Shown here in pieces: positions 31,903 to 39,515 of a stretch of 43,426 bases of DNA (the stretch's first letter is position 1; the number at the start of each line of letters is the position of its first letter). This DNA comes from Candidatus Chloroploca mongolica (GTDB lineage Bacteria > Chloroflexota > Chloroflexia > Chloroflexales > Chloroflexaceae). Made by a program: the position numbers and the translations under genes. Location: positions 1-43,426 of the forward strand of contig NZ_SIJK02000041.1 of NCBI RefSeq assembly GCF_004762035.2, written 5' to 3'. Below the pieces are notes generated by a model. The model searched no databases. It had not been told where the DNA came from and saw only the letters and a program-made list of their open reading frames with translations.

Positions 31903-33255
31903 ATGACCACGTTTCCGAGCACCAACGTTGAGGATGTCCGCACACTCGTTGCTGACCGCCAACTGGCCGAATTGCGTGCCATGCTTGCATTCTGGCCCGA
32001 GCCTGAAGTGGCCGATCTGCTGATGGAATTGAACCCCACCGAGCAGATGGTCGTCTTTCGCTTGCTGCCACGCCAGATCTCAAGTGAAGTCTTTACCCAC
32101 CTTGATACCGAGCAGCAGAATGAGCTTTTGACCCAACTGAACAGCGAAGAGACCCGGCATTTGCTGGCGAATCTGAGTCCTGATGACCGAACGCAACTCT
32201 TTGAAGAATTGCCGGGCCAGGCGACCCAGAAATTGCTCAATCTGCTTGGCCCTGAGGATCTGCGTGAAGCGCGTCAGTTGCTCGGCTACCCCGAAGAGAG
32301 TGTCGGGCGCTTGATGACCCCCGACTATGTCGCGGTTCGCCCTACTTGGACGATCTCACAGGCGTTACATCATATTCGTACGCGAGGGCGCGACAGTGAA
32401 ACGATCAATACGATCTATGTTACCGACGGCCGCTGGCGCTTTCTTGATGCGATTGATCTGCGGCGTTTCATTATGGCCGAGCCAGAGCAAACGGTCGAAC
32501 AGATTATGGATCGGGCCTATATTGTGCTTTCGGCCTTTGATGACCGCGAGCAAGCTGTGCGAGCGTTGCGCCGCTATGACCTGGCCTCGTTGCCGGTCGT
32601 TGACTCGGATGGCGTATTGGTGGGCATTGTCACCTTCGATGACCTGATCGATGTCGCCGACGAAGAGACGACCGAGGACTTCCACAAGAGCGCGGCGGTG
32701 GCCCCGCTACGGGCAAGCTATTCTGAAACGGGCATTCGCGAACTGGTGATGAAGCGTGCGCCGTGGCTGATTGTGCTGGTTTTTGTGAATATTTTTTCGG
32801 GGGCGATTATTGCCGCGTTTGAGGATACGATTGCAGCGGTGGTGGCCCTGGTCTTCTTTATGCCGTTGCTGATCGCGAGTAGCGGCAATGCCGGATCGCA
32901 ATCGGCGACCCTGATGGTGCGGGCGATGGCGATGGGCGATATCAAGAAGAGTGACTGGGCGCGTTCGTTGCGCAAAGAGGTGCTGGTTTCTGCGCTGCTT
33001 GGCGTCTCGATGGCCGTGGCTGTCTGGCTGGTCGCTTTCTTCCGTACTGGATCCGAGGTGGCAATGGTGGTATCGCTGACGATGATCATCATTGTCATTG
33101 CCGGGAGCCTGATCGGAACGGTACTACCCTTTATTTTGAGTCGTTTTGGCCTGGATCCGGCGACGGCCAGTGGGCCCTTGATCACGTCGCTCTCGGATAT
33201 TGCCGGGGTCTTGATCTACTTCTCGCTGGCGACCTGGTTGCTCGGCATTGTGTGA
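31903..33255 (+). CDS. mgtE: Magnesium transporter MgtE
   Basis: This 450-residue Mg2+ channel has the MgtE N domain (about residues 1-125, with helical repeats such as LANLSPDDRTQLFEELP), two CBS domains at about 130-255 that sense cytoplasmic Mg2+, and five membrane helices from about 280 to 450. The pore region includes FFMPLLIASSGNAGSQSATL, the conserved Mg2+-selective stretch. ATG 31903 follows GGGGGGGA. It is controlled by the M-box leader. A long hairpin follows the stop. Confidence 0.95.
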   Translation: MTTFPSTNVEDVRTLVADRQLAELRAMLAFWPEPEVADLLMELNPTEQMVVFRLLPRQISSEVFTHLDTEQQNELLTQLNSEETRHLLANLSPDDRTQLFEELPGQATQKLLNLLGPEDLREARQLLGYPEESVGRLMTPDYVAVRPTWTISQALHHIRTRGRDSETINTIYVTDGRWRFLDAIDLRRFIMAEPEQTVEQIMDRAYIVLSAFDDREQAVRALRRYDLASLPVVDSDGVLVGIVTFDDLIDVADEETTEDFHKSAAVAPLRASYSETGIRELVMKRAPWLIVLVFVNIFSGAIIAAFEDTIAAVVALVFFMPLLIASSGNAGSQSATLMVRAMAMGDIKKSDWARSLRKEVLVSALLGVSMAVAVWLVAFFRTGSEVAMVVSLTMIIIVIAGSLIGTVLPFILSRFGLDPATASGPLITSLSDIAGVLIYFSLATWLLGIV

Positions 33256-33268
33256 GGGTTCTCGCCTT

Positions 33269-33324
33269 GATCATGCAAAGAGGAAGCGGCCAGATGTATC
33301 TGGCCGCTTCCTCTTTGCATGATC
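33269..33324. terminator. Perfect 25-bp hairpin, 6-base loop, between convergent genes
   Basis: Arms 33269-33293 and 33300-33324 are perfectly complementary with ATGTAT between them. It fills the gap between mgtE and the reverse-strand hydrolase; the right arm touches that gene's stop codon (33325). It is likely a bidirectional terminator. Confidence 0.8.
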
Positions 33325-33969
33325 TTACGCTTCGTAGCCGCGCCCTGCGGCGGCGACCGCCTCGCCGCCACCAAGGGCCGCAAGGAAATCGTCGTGCGTC
33401 ATTGGCCGCGAGAACATGGGGAAGTCCTTGGTTGTCGCCATTTCTTGTTCTTCGGGGCTAAGCGTGGCGGTGCAGTTGGTGAGCGTAATCACGCTGTAGC
33501 CAAGCTCGTAGGCGGTGCGCATTGTTGACTCAACGCAGCAGTTGGTCAAAAAGCCGGCCAGGGCGACAGTCTTGATGCCGCGCTGACGCAGGATGAAATC
33601 GAGGTTGGTACTGGCGAAGCCGCAGAGCCCGCGCTTGCCCTCGACGACCAGATCGCCAGCCTGGGGTGTCATAATGTCAATGATCTGCGCCCCCCAGGTG
33701 CCTTTGCGAAACGAATTGCTGTCAACGACGCCCTTGAGAATGCCATAGGGCTCGGTGGGCAGCTCGGGATAGCCTTCGGCGAAACTGATGGGCGCGTGAA
33801 TGACGATTGCGCCAAGCTCGCGGGCCTGGGTTGCCAGTTCAACCGCGTTGGCGAGCATGTTATTCTGGGCCATGACCCCTTTCACCGCATCGTGAAGCGT
33901 TCCACCCTCCGACGTGAAGTCGTTCTGAAACTCGATCAAGACCACCGCAGTCGTTTTCGGATCCATCAT
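33325..33969 (-). CDS. Isochorismatase-family cysteine hydrolase
   Basis: This 214-residue cytoplasmic enzyme has the alpha/beta fold of the isochorismatase/nicotinamidase family. The likely catalytic triad is Asp in VVLIEFQNDF near residue 16, Lys in VEGKRGLCGF near residue 110 and Cys in GFLTNCCVEST near residue 145. Members hydrolyse small amides or ureas, such as nicotinamide, biuret or peroxyureidoacrylate; the substrate here is not known. ATG 33969 has AGGAG five bases before it; the next codon is also ATG. The frame is open to 34005 without a good start. It has its own strong promoter and a structured leader. Confidence 0.88.
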   Translation of the reverse strand: MMDPKTTAVVLIEFQNDFTSEGGTLHDAVKGVMAQNNMLANAVELATQARELGAIVIHAPISFAEGYPELPTEPYGILKGVVDSNSFRKGTWGAQIIDIMTPQAGDLVVEGKRGLCGFASTNLDFILRQRGIKTVALAGFLTNCCVESTMRTAYELGYSVITLTNCTATLSPEEQEMATTKDFPMFSRPMTHDDFLAALGGGEAVAAAGRGYEA

Positions 33970-33998
33970 TGGCTCCTTTTTGTAGTTTTTTTCATACC

Positions 33999-34071
33999 AA
34001 GACACAGCAATGCACGATCACGTGCTTCCTCGTGTGCGAACCCTGGTGTAGGTGATGTTTGGCTGTGTCTT
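33999..34071 (-). ncRNA. Structured 5' leader, candidate cis-regulatory RNA
   Basis: In the hydrolase mRNA a perfect 10-bp stem (34071-34062 with 34008-33999, AAGACACAGC/GCTGTGTCTT) closes a 53-nt domain. Inside is a perfect hairpin GCACG-TGAT-CGTGC (34025-34012) and a weaker hairpin towards the 5' side (TCG-CACA-CGA). This gives a three-way-junction shape starting at about the predicted transcript start and ending 29 nt before the start codon. No known riboswitch family was recognised. Chance pairing is possible but a 10-bp stem at this place is suggestive. Confidence 0.45.
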
Positions 34072-34073
34072 CA

Positions 34074-34102
34074 ATTATGCGTGAGAGTGAGGGGGCTGTC
34101 AA
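34074..34102 (-). promoter_or_regulatory. Strong promoter of the cysteine hydrolase gene
   Basis: On the reverse strand TTGACA (34102-34097) and CATAAT (34079-34074) have an ideal 17-bp spacer. Transcription would begin near 34067, giving an untranslated leader of about 100 nt. Confidence 0.72.
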
Positions 34103-34122
34103 GGCATGCGAAATCTCGGCGT

Positions 34123-34193
34123 CTCCGCGTCTTGGCGTCTCTGCGTTACAATAGCGGGTGGTTTTTTTAACGCAGAGGCGGGGAGGCGCAGAG
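34123..34193. repeat. Imperfect long inverted repeat of CGCAGAGGCG units
   Basis: The arms 34123-34148 and 34168-34193 are complementary over about 26 bp with several mismatches, with 19 bases containing seven T between them. The right side has tandem GGCGCAGA units that run to the ribosome site of the FAD oxidase. It looks like an intergenic repeat element of the kind often spread in Chloroflexota and cyanobacteria. No terminal duplication was found. Confidence 0.5.
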
Positions 34194-34211
34194 GCGCAGA
34201 GGTGGTGGGTG

Positions 34212-35585
34212 ATGAATGATGCGTCGGCTGAGGTGGTGATTTGTGGGGCGGGGATTGCGGGGATTGCGACGGCCTATGAGTTGGCGGTGACGCATGGGGT
34301 GCGTGGGGTTGTGCTGGTGGAACAGGGCGATCCGTTGGCGCTGACGAGTGATAAGTCGAGTGAGGCGTATCGCAACTGGTGGCCCGATGAGGCGATGGTG
34401 GCGTTGATGAACCGGAGTCTTGATCGGTTGGAGGCGCTGGCGTCGGATCATGCGCTTTTGCTGAATCGGCGTGGTTATCTTTATGTCACGCTCGATCCGG
34501 TGGGTGCCGAGCGGTTGCACGCGAGTGCGCAGCAGGTCAGTGCGGCTGGGGCTGGCCCGTTGCGCGTGCATCGGGCGGGTGCATCGGGCGTGCCGTATGT
34601 GCCTGCGTCGGCGCATGGTTTTGCCGATCAGCCTGATGGGGCCGATATGATCCTTGACCGTGACTTGCTGCAGCAACACTTTCCGTGTTTGACCGAGCAG
34701 GCTGTTGCCGCGTTGCATGTGCGACGGGCCGGCTGGTTTAGCGCACGTCAGCTTGGCATGTTGATGCTTGAGCAGGCCCGTGCCACCGGGGTGCAGTTGC
34801 TGCGCGGGCACTTGTCTGGTGTTGAGGTGGCGGGAGGGGCAGTACGCGGGGTGCAGGTGGATCTGGTCAATGGTGGCACAACAAAGATCGCTACGCGTGC
34901 CCTGGTCAGCGCGGCCGGCCCGCTCCAGCAGACGATCGGCACCATGCTCGGCCTGAAGCTGCCAATCTACAACGAATTGCACCTCAAGCTCTCGTTCAAC
35001 GACCAGCTTGGCATCGTACCCCGTGACGCACCGCTGCTGATTCTCAACGATCCGGTTGTGTTGCCGTGGGAGACCGAGGAGCGCGAAGCGCTGGCGGAGG
35101 ACCCCGCGTTGCGCTGGCTGCTTGACCCGTTGCCTGCCGGTGCCCACGGGCGGCCCGAAGGCGGCCCCGGCGCAACAACGCTGCTCTTGCTCTGGGATTA
35201 TCACACAACCCCGGTCGAGCCAATTTTTCCGCTGCCGGTCGATCCCGTTGTGAGCGAGGTGGTGCTGCGTGGCATGGCGACGCTCATTCCAGGGCTAGCA
35301 GCCTACCTCGAACGTCTGCCGCAGAGCTATGTTGATGGTGGGTACTACACGCGCACCCGCGAAAACCGCCCACTGGTAGGCCCCCTGCCAGTTGAGGGGA
35401 CCTACATCATCGGCGCACTTGGTGGATTTGGGCTGATGGCAGCGTGTGGCGCGAGCGAGTTGGTCGCGGCTCACGTCGTCGGGGCCAGCCTGCCCGCGTA
35501 TGCCCCTGCCTTTGACCTGCGCCGCTACGATGATGCGGCGTATATGGCGCGTCTGGCGCAGTGGGGGGACGTGGGACAGTTGTAA
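34212..35585 (+). CDS. FAD-dependent oxidoreductase, DAO family
   Basis: This 457-residue flavoenzyme starts with the dinucleotide-binding motif VVICGAGIAGIATAYELA at about residue 8 and continues with VVLVEQGDPLALTS. A DAO-type end is seen in RENRPLVGPLPVEGTYIIGA and GGFGLMAACGASELVA. Relatives are sarcosine oxidase beta, glycine oxidase and D-amino-acid oxidases; the substrate cannot be told. ATG 34212 was chosen over the upstream open frame (34158) because the latter would be translated from repeat DNA. GAGGTGGTG precedes the chosen start. Its stop and that of the convergent DUF418 gene form a small hairpin (35583-35595). Confidence 0.82.
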   Translation: MNDASAEVVICGAGIAGIATAYELAVTHGVRGVVLVEQGDPLALTSDKSSEAYRNWWPDEAMVALMNRSLDRLEALASDHALLLNRRGYLYVTLDPVGAERLHASAQQVSAAGAGPLRVHRAGASGVPYVPASAHGFADQPDGADMILDRDLLQQHFPCLTEQAVAALHVRRAGWFSARQLGMLMLEQARATGVQLLRGHLSGVEVAGGAVRGVQVDLVNGGTTKIATRALVSAAGPLQQTIGTMLGLKLPIYNELHLKLSFNDQLGIVPRDAPLLILNDPVVLPWETEEREALAEDPALRWLLDPLPAGAHGRPEGGPGATTLLLLWDYHTTPVEPIFPLPVDPVVSEVVLRGMATLIPGLAAYLERLPQSYVDGGYYTRTRENRPLVGPLPVEGTYIIGALGGFGLMAACGASELVAAHVVGASLPAYAPAFDLRRYDDAAYMARLAQWGDVGQL

Positions 35586-35592
35586 GGTAGCC

Positions 35593-36873
35593 TTAGCGAC
35601 GCATTGGTTGCAACCGCAGATAGGTCAGCGTACGCCAGAGCCATTCGGCGGGACCGTAGCGGAAGCGCCGCATCCACCAGTGGCTCAGCGGGATCTGGGT
35701 GGCATAAATGGCAATGGCGATCAGCCAGCCGGCTGCCGCCCCAACCTGCCCAAAGAAACCCAGGCCATAGCTGTAGAAGATCAGGGTCGCAATGATCGAC
35801 TGCAACAGATAGTTGCTCAGGCCCATCTGCCCAACAGGGGCGAGCGCACTCAGCGGGCGCTGCCACGGATCACGGCGCGAGAGTAGCGTGATGCTACCGA
35901 GATACGCCAACGACTGAGCCACGCCACCGATAGCCAGGGCCAGATTCGCAAAAGCCAGATCCCAGCCAAAGATCGCCCGCGAGATCTGCATGATCGCAAA
36001 GGCATAGTAGAGATTAGCTGGAATGCCGATCAGAAAACCCCAGATAACCAGGCGACGGAAAAGGCCCGTATGGGCATCGAGATCAGCAAAGATCTCGCGT
36101 TTGCCAAAATAGGCCCCAATCAGAAACATCCCCAGGACCGTCGGGGCCATCGTGAGGGTACCAAGCCACATCGTCTGAAGATCGCGGGCGCGCTGGGCCG
36201 TGATTTCCAGAAACGAGCCCGTTTGATAGACTTCGCGCGCACGCTCAGCCTCTTGGGCAAACATCGCTTCTTGCTCGACAAACGCCGCCTCGATCTGGAC
36301 AGCAGCCTCGGGCACAGTGCGGCCAAACTCGATCAGGGCAGCGAGCGCCAGACTAAGCACTTGCGGGATCGCCAGAAAGATGCCAGCCCAGATTAGCAAG
36401 GTACGTGGGCGTTTGACTTTGCTAAAGAGCAAAAGCACAAACCCGAGCAGCGCATAGAGGACCAAAATATCGCCGATCCAGATAAAAAAGGCGTGAACAA
36501 GGCCAAACCCCAGCAGCACCAGCAACCGACGCATATAGACCGTCCAGAACTTGCCGCCGCGTGCGCGAGCGCGCTGAAGCTGAAGCGCAAAACCCAGGCC
36601 AAACAAGAGCGAAAAGAGCGTATAAAACTTGCCTTCGGTCAGAAAATGCACCAACCAGAGGCCAACCCGATCATACCAGGGCATATTCGGGTCGAGCGGG
36701 AGCAAATAATTCTGAAACGGATTACTAAACAGATACATATTGACCGTCAGAATGCCAAAGAGCGCGAATCCACGAAGGATATCAATCGTCGCAATGCGTT
36801 CAGTCTCGGCCACAGGGCGAGCGGACGCCTGGGGCATTGGCGAAACGTCGGGCATTGCCGGTGCCTGCGTCAT
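35593..36873 (-). CDS. DUF418 domain-containing membrane protein
   Basis: This 426-residue polytopic membrane protein has the YeiB/DUF418 start IDILRGFALFGILTVNMYLFSN near residue 28. About ten helices follow, and the DUF418 C-terminal part includes GQMGLSNYLLQSI and FGQVGAAAGWLIAIAIYATQIP ending in WRTLTYLRLQPMRR. Such proteins are linked to transport or acyltransfer but have no firm role. ATG 36873 follows GGAGG; an upstream TTG (36891) is less likely. Confidence 0.88.
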   Translation of the reverse strand: MTQAPAMPDVSPMPQASARPVAETERIATIDILRGFALFGILTVNMYLFSNPFQNYLLPLDPNMPWYDRVGLWLVHFLTEGKFYTLFSLLFGLGFALQLQRARARGGKFWTVYMRRLLVLLGFGLVHAFFIWIGDILVLYALLGFVLLLFSKVKRPRTLLIWAGIFLAIPQVLSLALAALIEFGRTVPEAAVQIEAAFVEQEAMFAQEAERAREVYQTGSFLEITAQRARDLQTMWLGTLTMAPTVLGMFLIGAYFGKREIFADLDAHTGLFRRLVIWGFLIGIPANLYYAFAIMQISRAIFGWDLAFANLALAIGGVAQSLAYLGSITLLSRRDPWQRPLSALAPVGQMGLSNYLLQSIIATLIFYSYGLGFFGQVGAAAGWLIAIAIYATQIPLSHWWMRRFRYGPAEWLWRTLTYLRLQPMRR

Positions 36874-37683
36874 CGGTGAACCTCCTGTCAATGAGGAAAT
36901 AGGAAATAGGCGAGCGTATCAGGGCGCGATGTATGCCTCCGAACGGTACAGGAGCCTGAAACCTTGGGTTGGGTGAGGAGCGTAGCGAAGGATCGTGGGC
37001 GTCCCAATGACAGCGCTGACCATACGGTACCACTTATCGTCTATCGTCATTGGTATAGTACCGCGTGGCCGGGGATCTGACGAGTGACGATCGTCATCAA
37101 AGCGGGATGACAATGGTCATGGAATGATGGGCCGAAGGATGCGCCCCGCCCACGGGCGTGGGCCTTGGACGGGGGCGCGTGCTTTAGGGCAATTGCATCT
37201 TCCGTTGGCGCTGGCCGGCTGGAGCGCGTACGTCGACCAGATGGCCGGGTTGGTGCAGGCGGCTCGCGGTCGAAAGGTGGCATGATGGCCCAACACGACC
37301 ATCGCGATCCCTCGATTGGAGCATGGGACACCCTGCGCTGACGATGCGTGCATTGCGTCTATCGCGAAGCATCCACGATGCACAACCGTAGCCCGGAACA
37401 GCACGACCATTCACGCCACGAGGGCGTGTGCACGACGGACACCAGGCGGTACTTGTCGGGGCATGGCGGAAACTCCGCGTCTGCATCAGGAAAGGCCGCC
37501 CGGCGATACGCCCAAACGGCGCCAAAACAGCGCCAAAATGGCTCCAAAACGTGACGTAAACATCGGCATCGTTACGGGGTATCGACAGCATTCGCCAGGC
37601 GCACCCTGCCACGCTCAGGGACTGAACTCCATGCACCTGGGCTGCCGTCCTGGGCCTACATCGAGCGTTTGCCCGATCACCGA
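36874..37683. other. Gene-poor region with dyads and phased repeats
   Basis: No frame in this stretch of about 800 bp looks like a real gene: the longest, on the reverse strand at 37184-37738, is Arg/Cys/His/Pro-rich with no domain. It holds the perfect palindrome TGACGATCGTCA (37085-37096), the dyad ATGAC-AATG-GTCAT (37107-37120) and further TGAC/GTCA half-sites from 37009. It also has four 11-bp units at 37507, 37518, 37529 and 37540 (GGCGCCAAAAC-like). These may be regulator sites; it could also be eroded DNA at the edge of the defence island. Confidence 0.4.
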
Positions 37684-37735
37684 TTGACATAGGCCTTCCT
37701 TTGTAGCTATAATCTTTACGTGTGATATTTTCACG
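37684..37735 (+). promoter_or_regulatory. Consensus promoter and dyad before the RloA-like gene
   Basis: TTGACA (37684-37689) and TATAAT (37708-37713) match the sigma-70 consensus in all twelve bases, with an 18-bp spacer. An imperfect inverted repeat (CGTG...CACG, about 37719-37735) follows over the expected start point. This would suit a strong promoter held off by a repressor. Confidence 0.7.
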
Positions 37736-37764
37736 CATATCAGTGTTTCGATACGGAGCGAGCT

Positions 37765-39093
37765 ATGTTAATTGAGTTCAGCGTAGAAAATTTTCGTTCG
37801 TTTCAAGATCAGGTAACCCTGAGCATGGAGGCGGCAAAGATTTCCTCACGCCCAGCGTCGCTTGACGAGCACAATGTGTTCAGTGCAGGAAAAAACGTGC
37901 GCCTGTTGACCAGTGCCGCAATCTATGGTGCCAACGCAAGTGGTAAGAGCAATCTGATTGCCGCGCTGCGCTTTATGCGCACGTTTGTAGGCAGGTCGTT
38001 CAGCGATACTCAGGTTGGCGAGCCGATCCCGGTGGAGCCGTTCCGCCTGAATACGGAAACAGAACGGCTCCCGTCGACCTTCGAGATCGTCTTTCTCATT
38101 GCAGATGAGCAATACCGCTATGGTTTTGCGGCGAATTCGGAACAGATTGTGCGGGAATGGTTGTTTCGGCTCGGCTCATCGCGTGAACTCACCCTGTTTG
38201 AACGTCACGATGCGCAGATCAAGGTCAATTCCCGCTCGTTTCGGGAAGGATTGGGCCTTGAAAAACGAACTCGTTCCAATGCGCTGTTTCTGTCGGTGGT
38301 CGCCCAGAATAACGGGGCAATCGCCGGCGATCTGGTGCGCTGGTTTGGGCAGCTTGGTGTGAATCTTGGTGTCACTGACAAGCGCGATTTGATTGAGGCA
38401 CTACACAATTTTGAGCGTTCATCTGATCGTGAAGCAATTGAGGAGTTGGTACGGCGGCTTGATATCGGCATTGAGGCTATCGCTATCGAACGTGTGCCTT
38501 TTCAACCGCCATCCACTATGCCTGCCGAGGTTTCCGAATTGATGCAACAGATGTTCGACCGGCTGACGAAAAATAGCGACAAGGTCGAGTCTGTGAGTGT
38601 GAAAACCTATCATCAGCGTTATGATCGTGACGGAGGATCGGTGGGTACGGTGGCCTTTGACCTGGAAGCGCAAGAGTCTGCTGGTACTCGTCGTGCCTTT
38701 GCGCTGGCGTACCCAATCGTCCGTGCATTGCGGAAGGGTGGGGTGCTGGTGGTAGACGAGTTGGATGCACGCATGCATCCGAACCTGGCAGTCGAGTTGA
38801 TCAAGCTCTTCAATGATCCGGTCACCAATCCGCACCATGCCCAGTTGATCTTCACCACGCACAACACCAACTTGCTCAGTGCGAAGCTGTTTCGGCGTGA
38901 TCAGATCTGGTTTGTCGAGAAATCGCGTCGAGGTGCCTCAGATCTCTATTCGCTGGTCGAGTATCGTCTTGACGAGCGCATGGTGCGCAACGATGCTTCG
39001 TTTGAGAAGGACTATATCGCCGGGCGCTATGGTGCGGTGCCGTTTATTGGGGATTTAGCCGGTTTGCTAGAGGCCGAACATGGCCAGGAATAA
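37765..39093 (+). CDS. AAA/ABC-type ATPase, RloA/AbiL-like
   Basis: This 442-residue ATPase of the OLD/SMC-like AAA_15/AAA_21 group has an N-terminal FSVENFRSF start, Walker A at residues 55-62 (GANASGKS), Walker B near residue 325 (GGVLVVDELDARMHPNLAVE) and the switch histidine in LIFTTHNTNLLS near 361. Such proteins are paired with RloB in the RloAB/AbiL type phage-defence pair. The next start (39080) overlaps this gene by 14 bp, as in a two-gene system. The ATPase looks intact. The start ATG follows GGAGCGAG. Confidence 0.85.
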   Translation: MLIEFSVENFRSFQDQVTLSMEAAKISSRPASLDEHNVFSAGKNVRLLTSAAIYGANASGKSNLIAALRFMRTFVGRSFSDTQVGEPIPVEPFRLNTETERLPSTFEIVFLIADEQYRYGFAANSEQIVREWLFRLGSSRELTLFERHDAQIKVNSRSFREGLGLEKRTRSNALFLSVVAQNNGAIAGDLVRWFGQLGVNLGVTDKRDLIEALHNFERSSDREAIEELVRRLDIGIEAIAIERVPFQPPSTMPAEVSELMQQMFDRLTKNSDKVESVSVKTYHQRYDRDGGSVGTVAFDLEAQESAGTRRAFALAYPIVRALRKGGVLVVDELDARMHPNLAVELIKLFNDPVTNPHHAQLIFTTHNTNLLSAKLFRRDQIWFVEKSRRGASDLYSLVEYRLDERMVRNDASFEKDYIAGRYGAVPFIGDLAGLLEAEHGQE

Positions 39094-39443
39094 ATCGGGT
39101 AAGACTGCACAAGGTCGATCCCGGCGACGCATCGGCGTTCGTGAGGTACGCCAGCGCATTCTCCAATCAAGCCTTTGAACTCTGGTATCTGCTCCACTTT
39201 GACTTTCATCACACTGCGATCTCACGTAGCGATTACGGTGATCGGTTAGCTCGGCGACTCACGCATGGCTATGCCAAGAACGACGTGCAGATCTATACAC
39301 TCCTGTACGAACGGCAAGCAACAGCAATTGCCAATGCTCAGCGCTTGCTTGCATGCTATAACCCCTGGCGTCCAGAAAACGACGATCCGTCCACAACAGT
39401 ACACGAACTGGTTGAGCAGTTGAATCGGCATCGCCGTCAGTAA
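39080..39443 (+). pseudogene. RloB, disrupted by internal deletion and frame change
   Basis: The ATG at 39080 opens a frame beginning MARNKSGKTAQGRSRRR, a basic RloB-like start, which ends at TGA 39176-39178. The last 100 codons in another frame (to 39443) hold the RloB C-terminus, with SNQAFELWYLLHFDFHHTAI and PSTTVHELVEQL. The roughly 90-100 residues between them that intact RloB proteins have, including the conserved CEGEKTEPxYF-type motif, are missing. The total span would fit only about 120 residues against roughly 200 in the family. Either the gene is broken or the sequence has lost a segment. Confidence 0.75.
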
Positions 39444-39515
39444 TGAGATCGGGAGATGTAACGGCGCTGCTTGTTCTCCAGCGAGCGGGTCAGGTTGTCG
39501 TATTCCAGCGGCCCA

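Noticed and set aside
36874-37683. Possible RNA gene in the gene-poor region
   Set aside because: No tRNA cloverleaf or rRNA-like stretch was found by eye; only dyads and short repeats could be supported.
37184-37738. 184-codon reverse frame in the gene-poor region
   Set aside because: Composition is biased to Arg, Cys, Pro and His, no domain is seen, and its start overlaps the strong forward promoter at 37684-37713.
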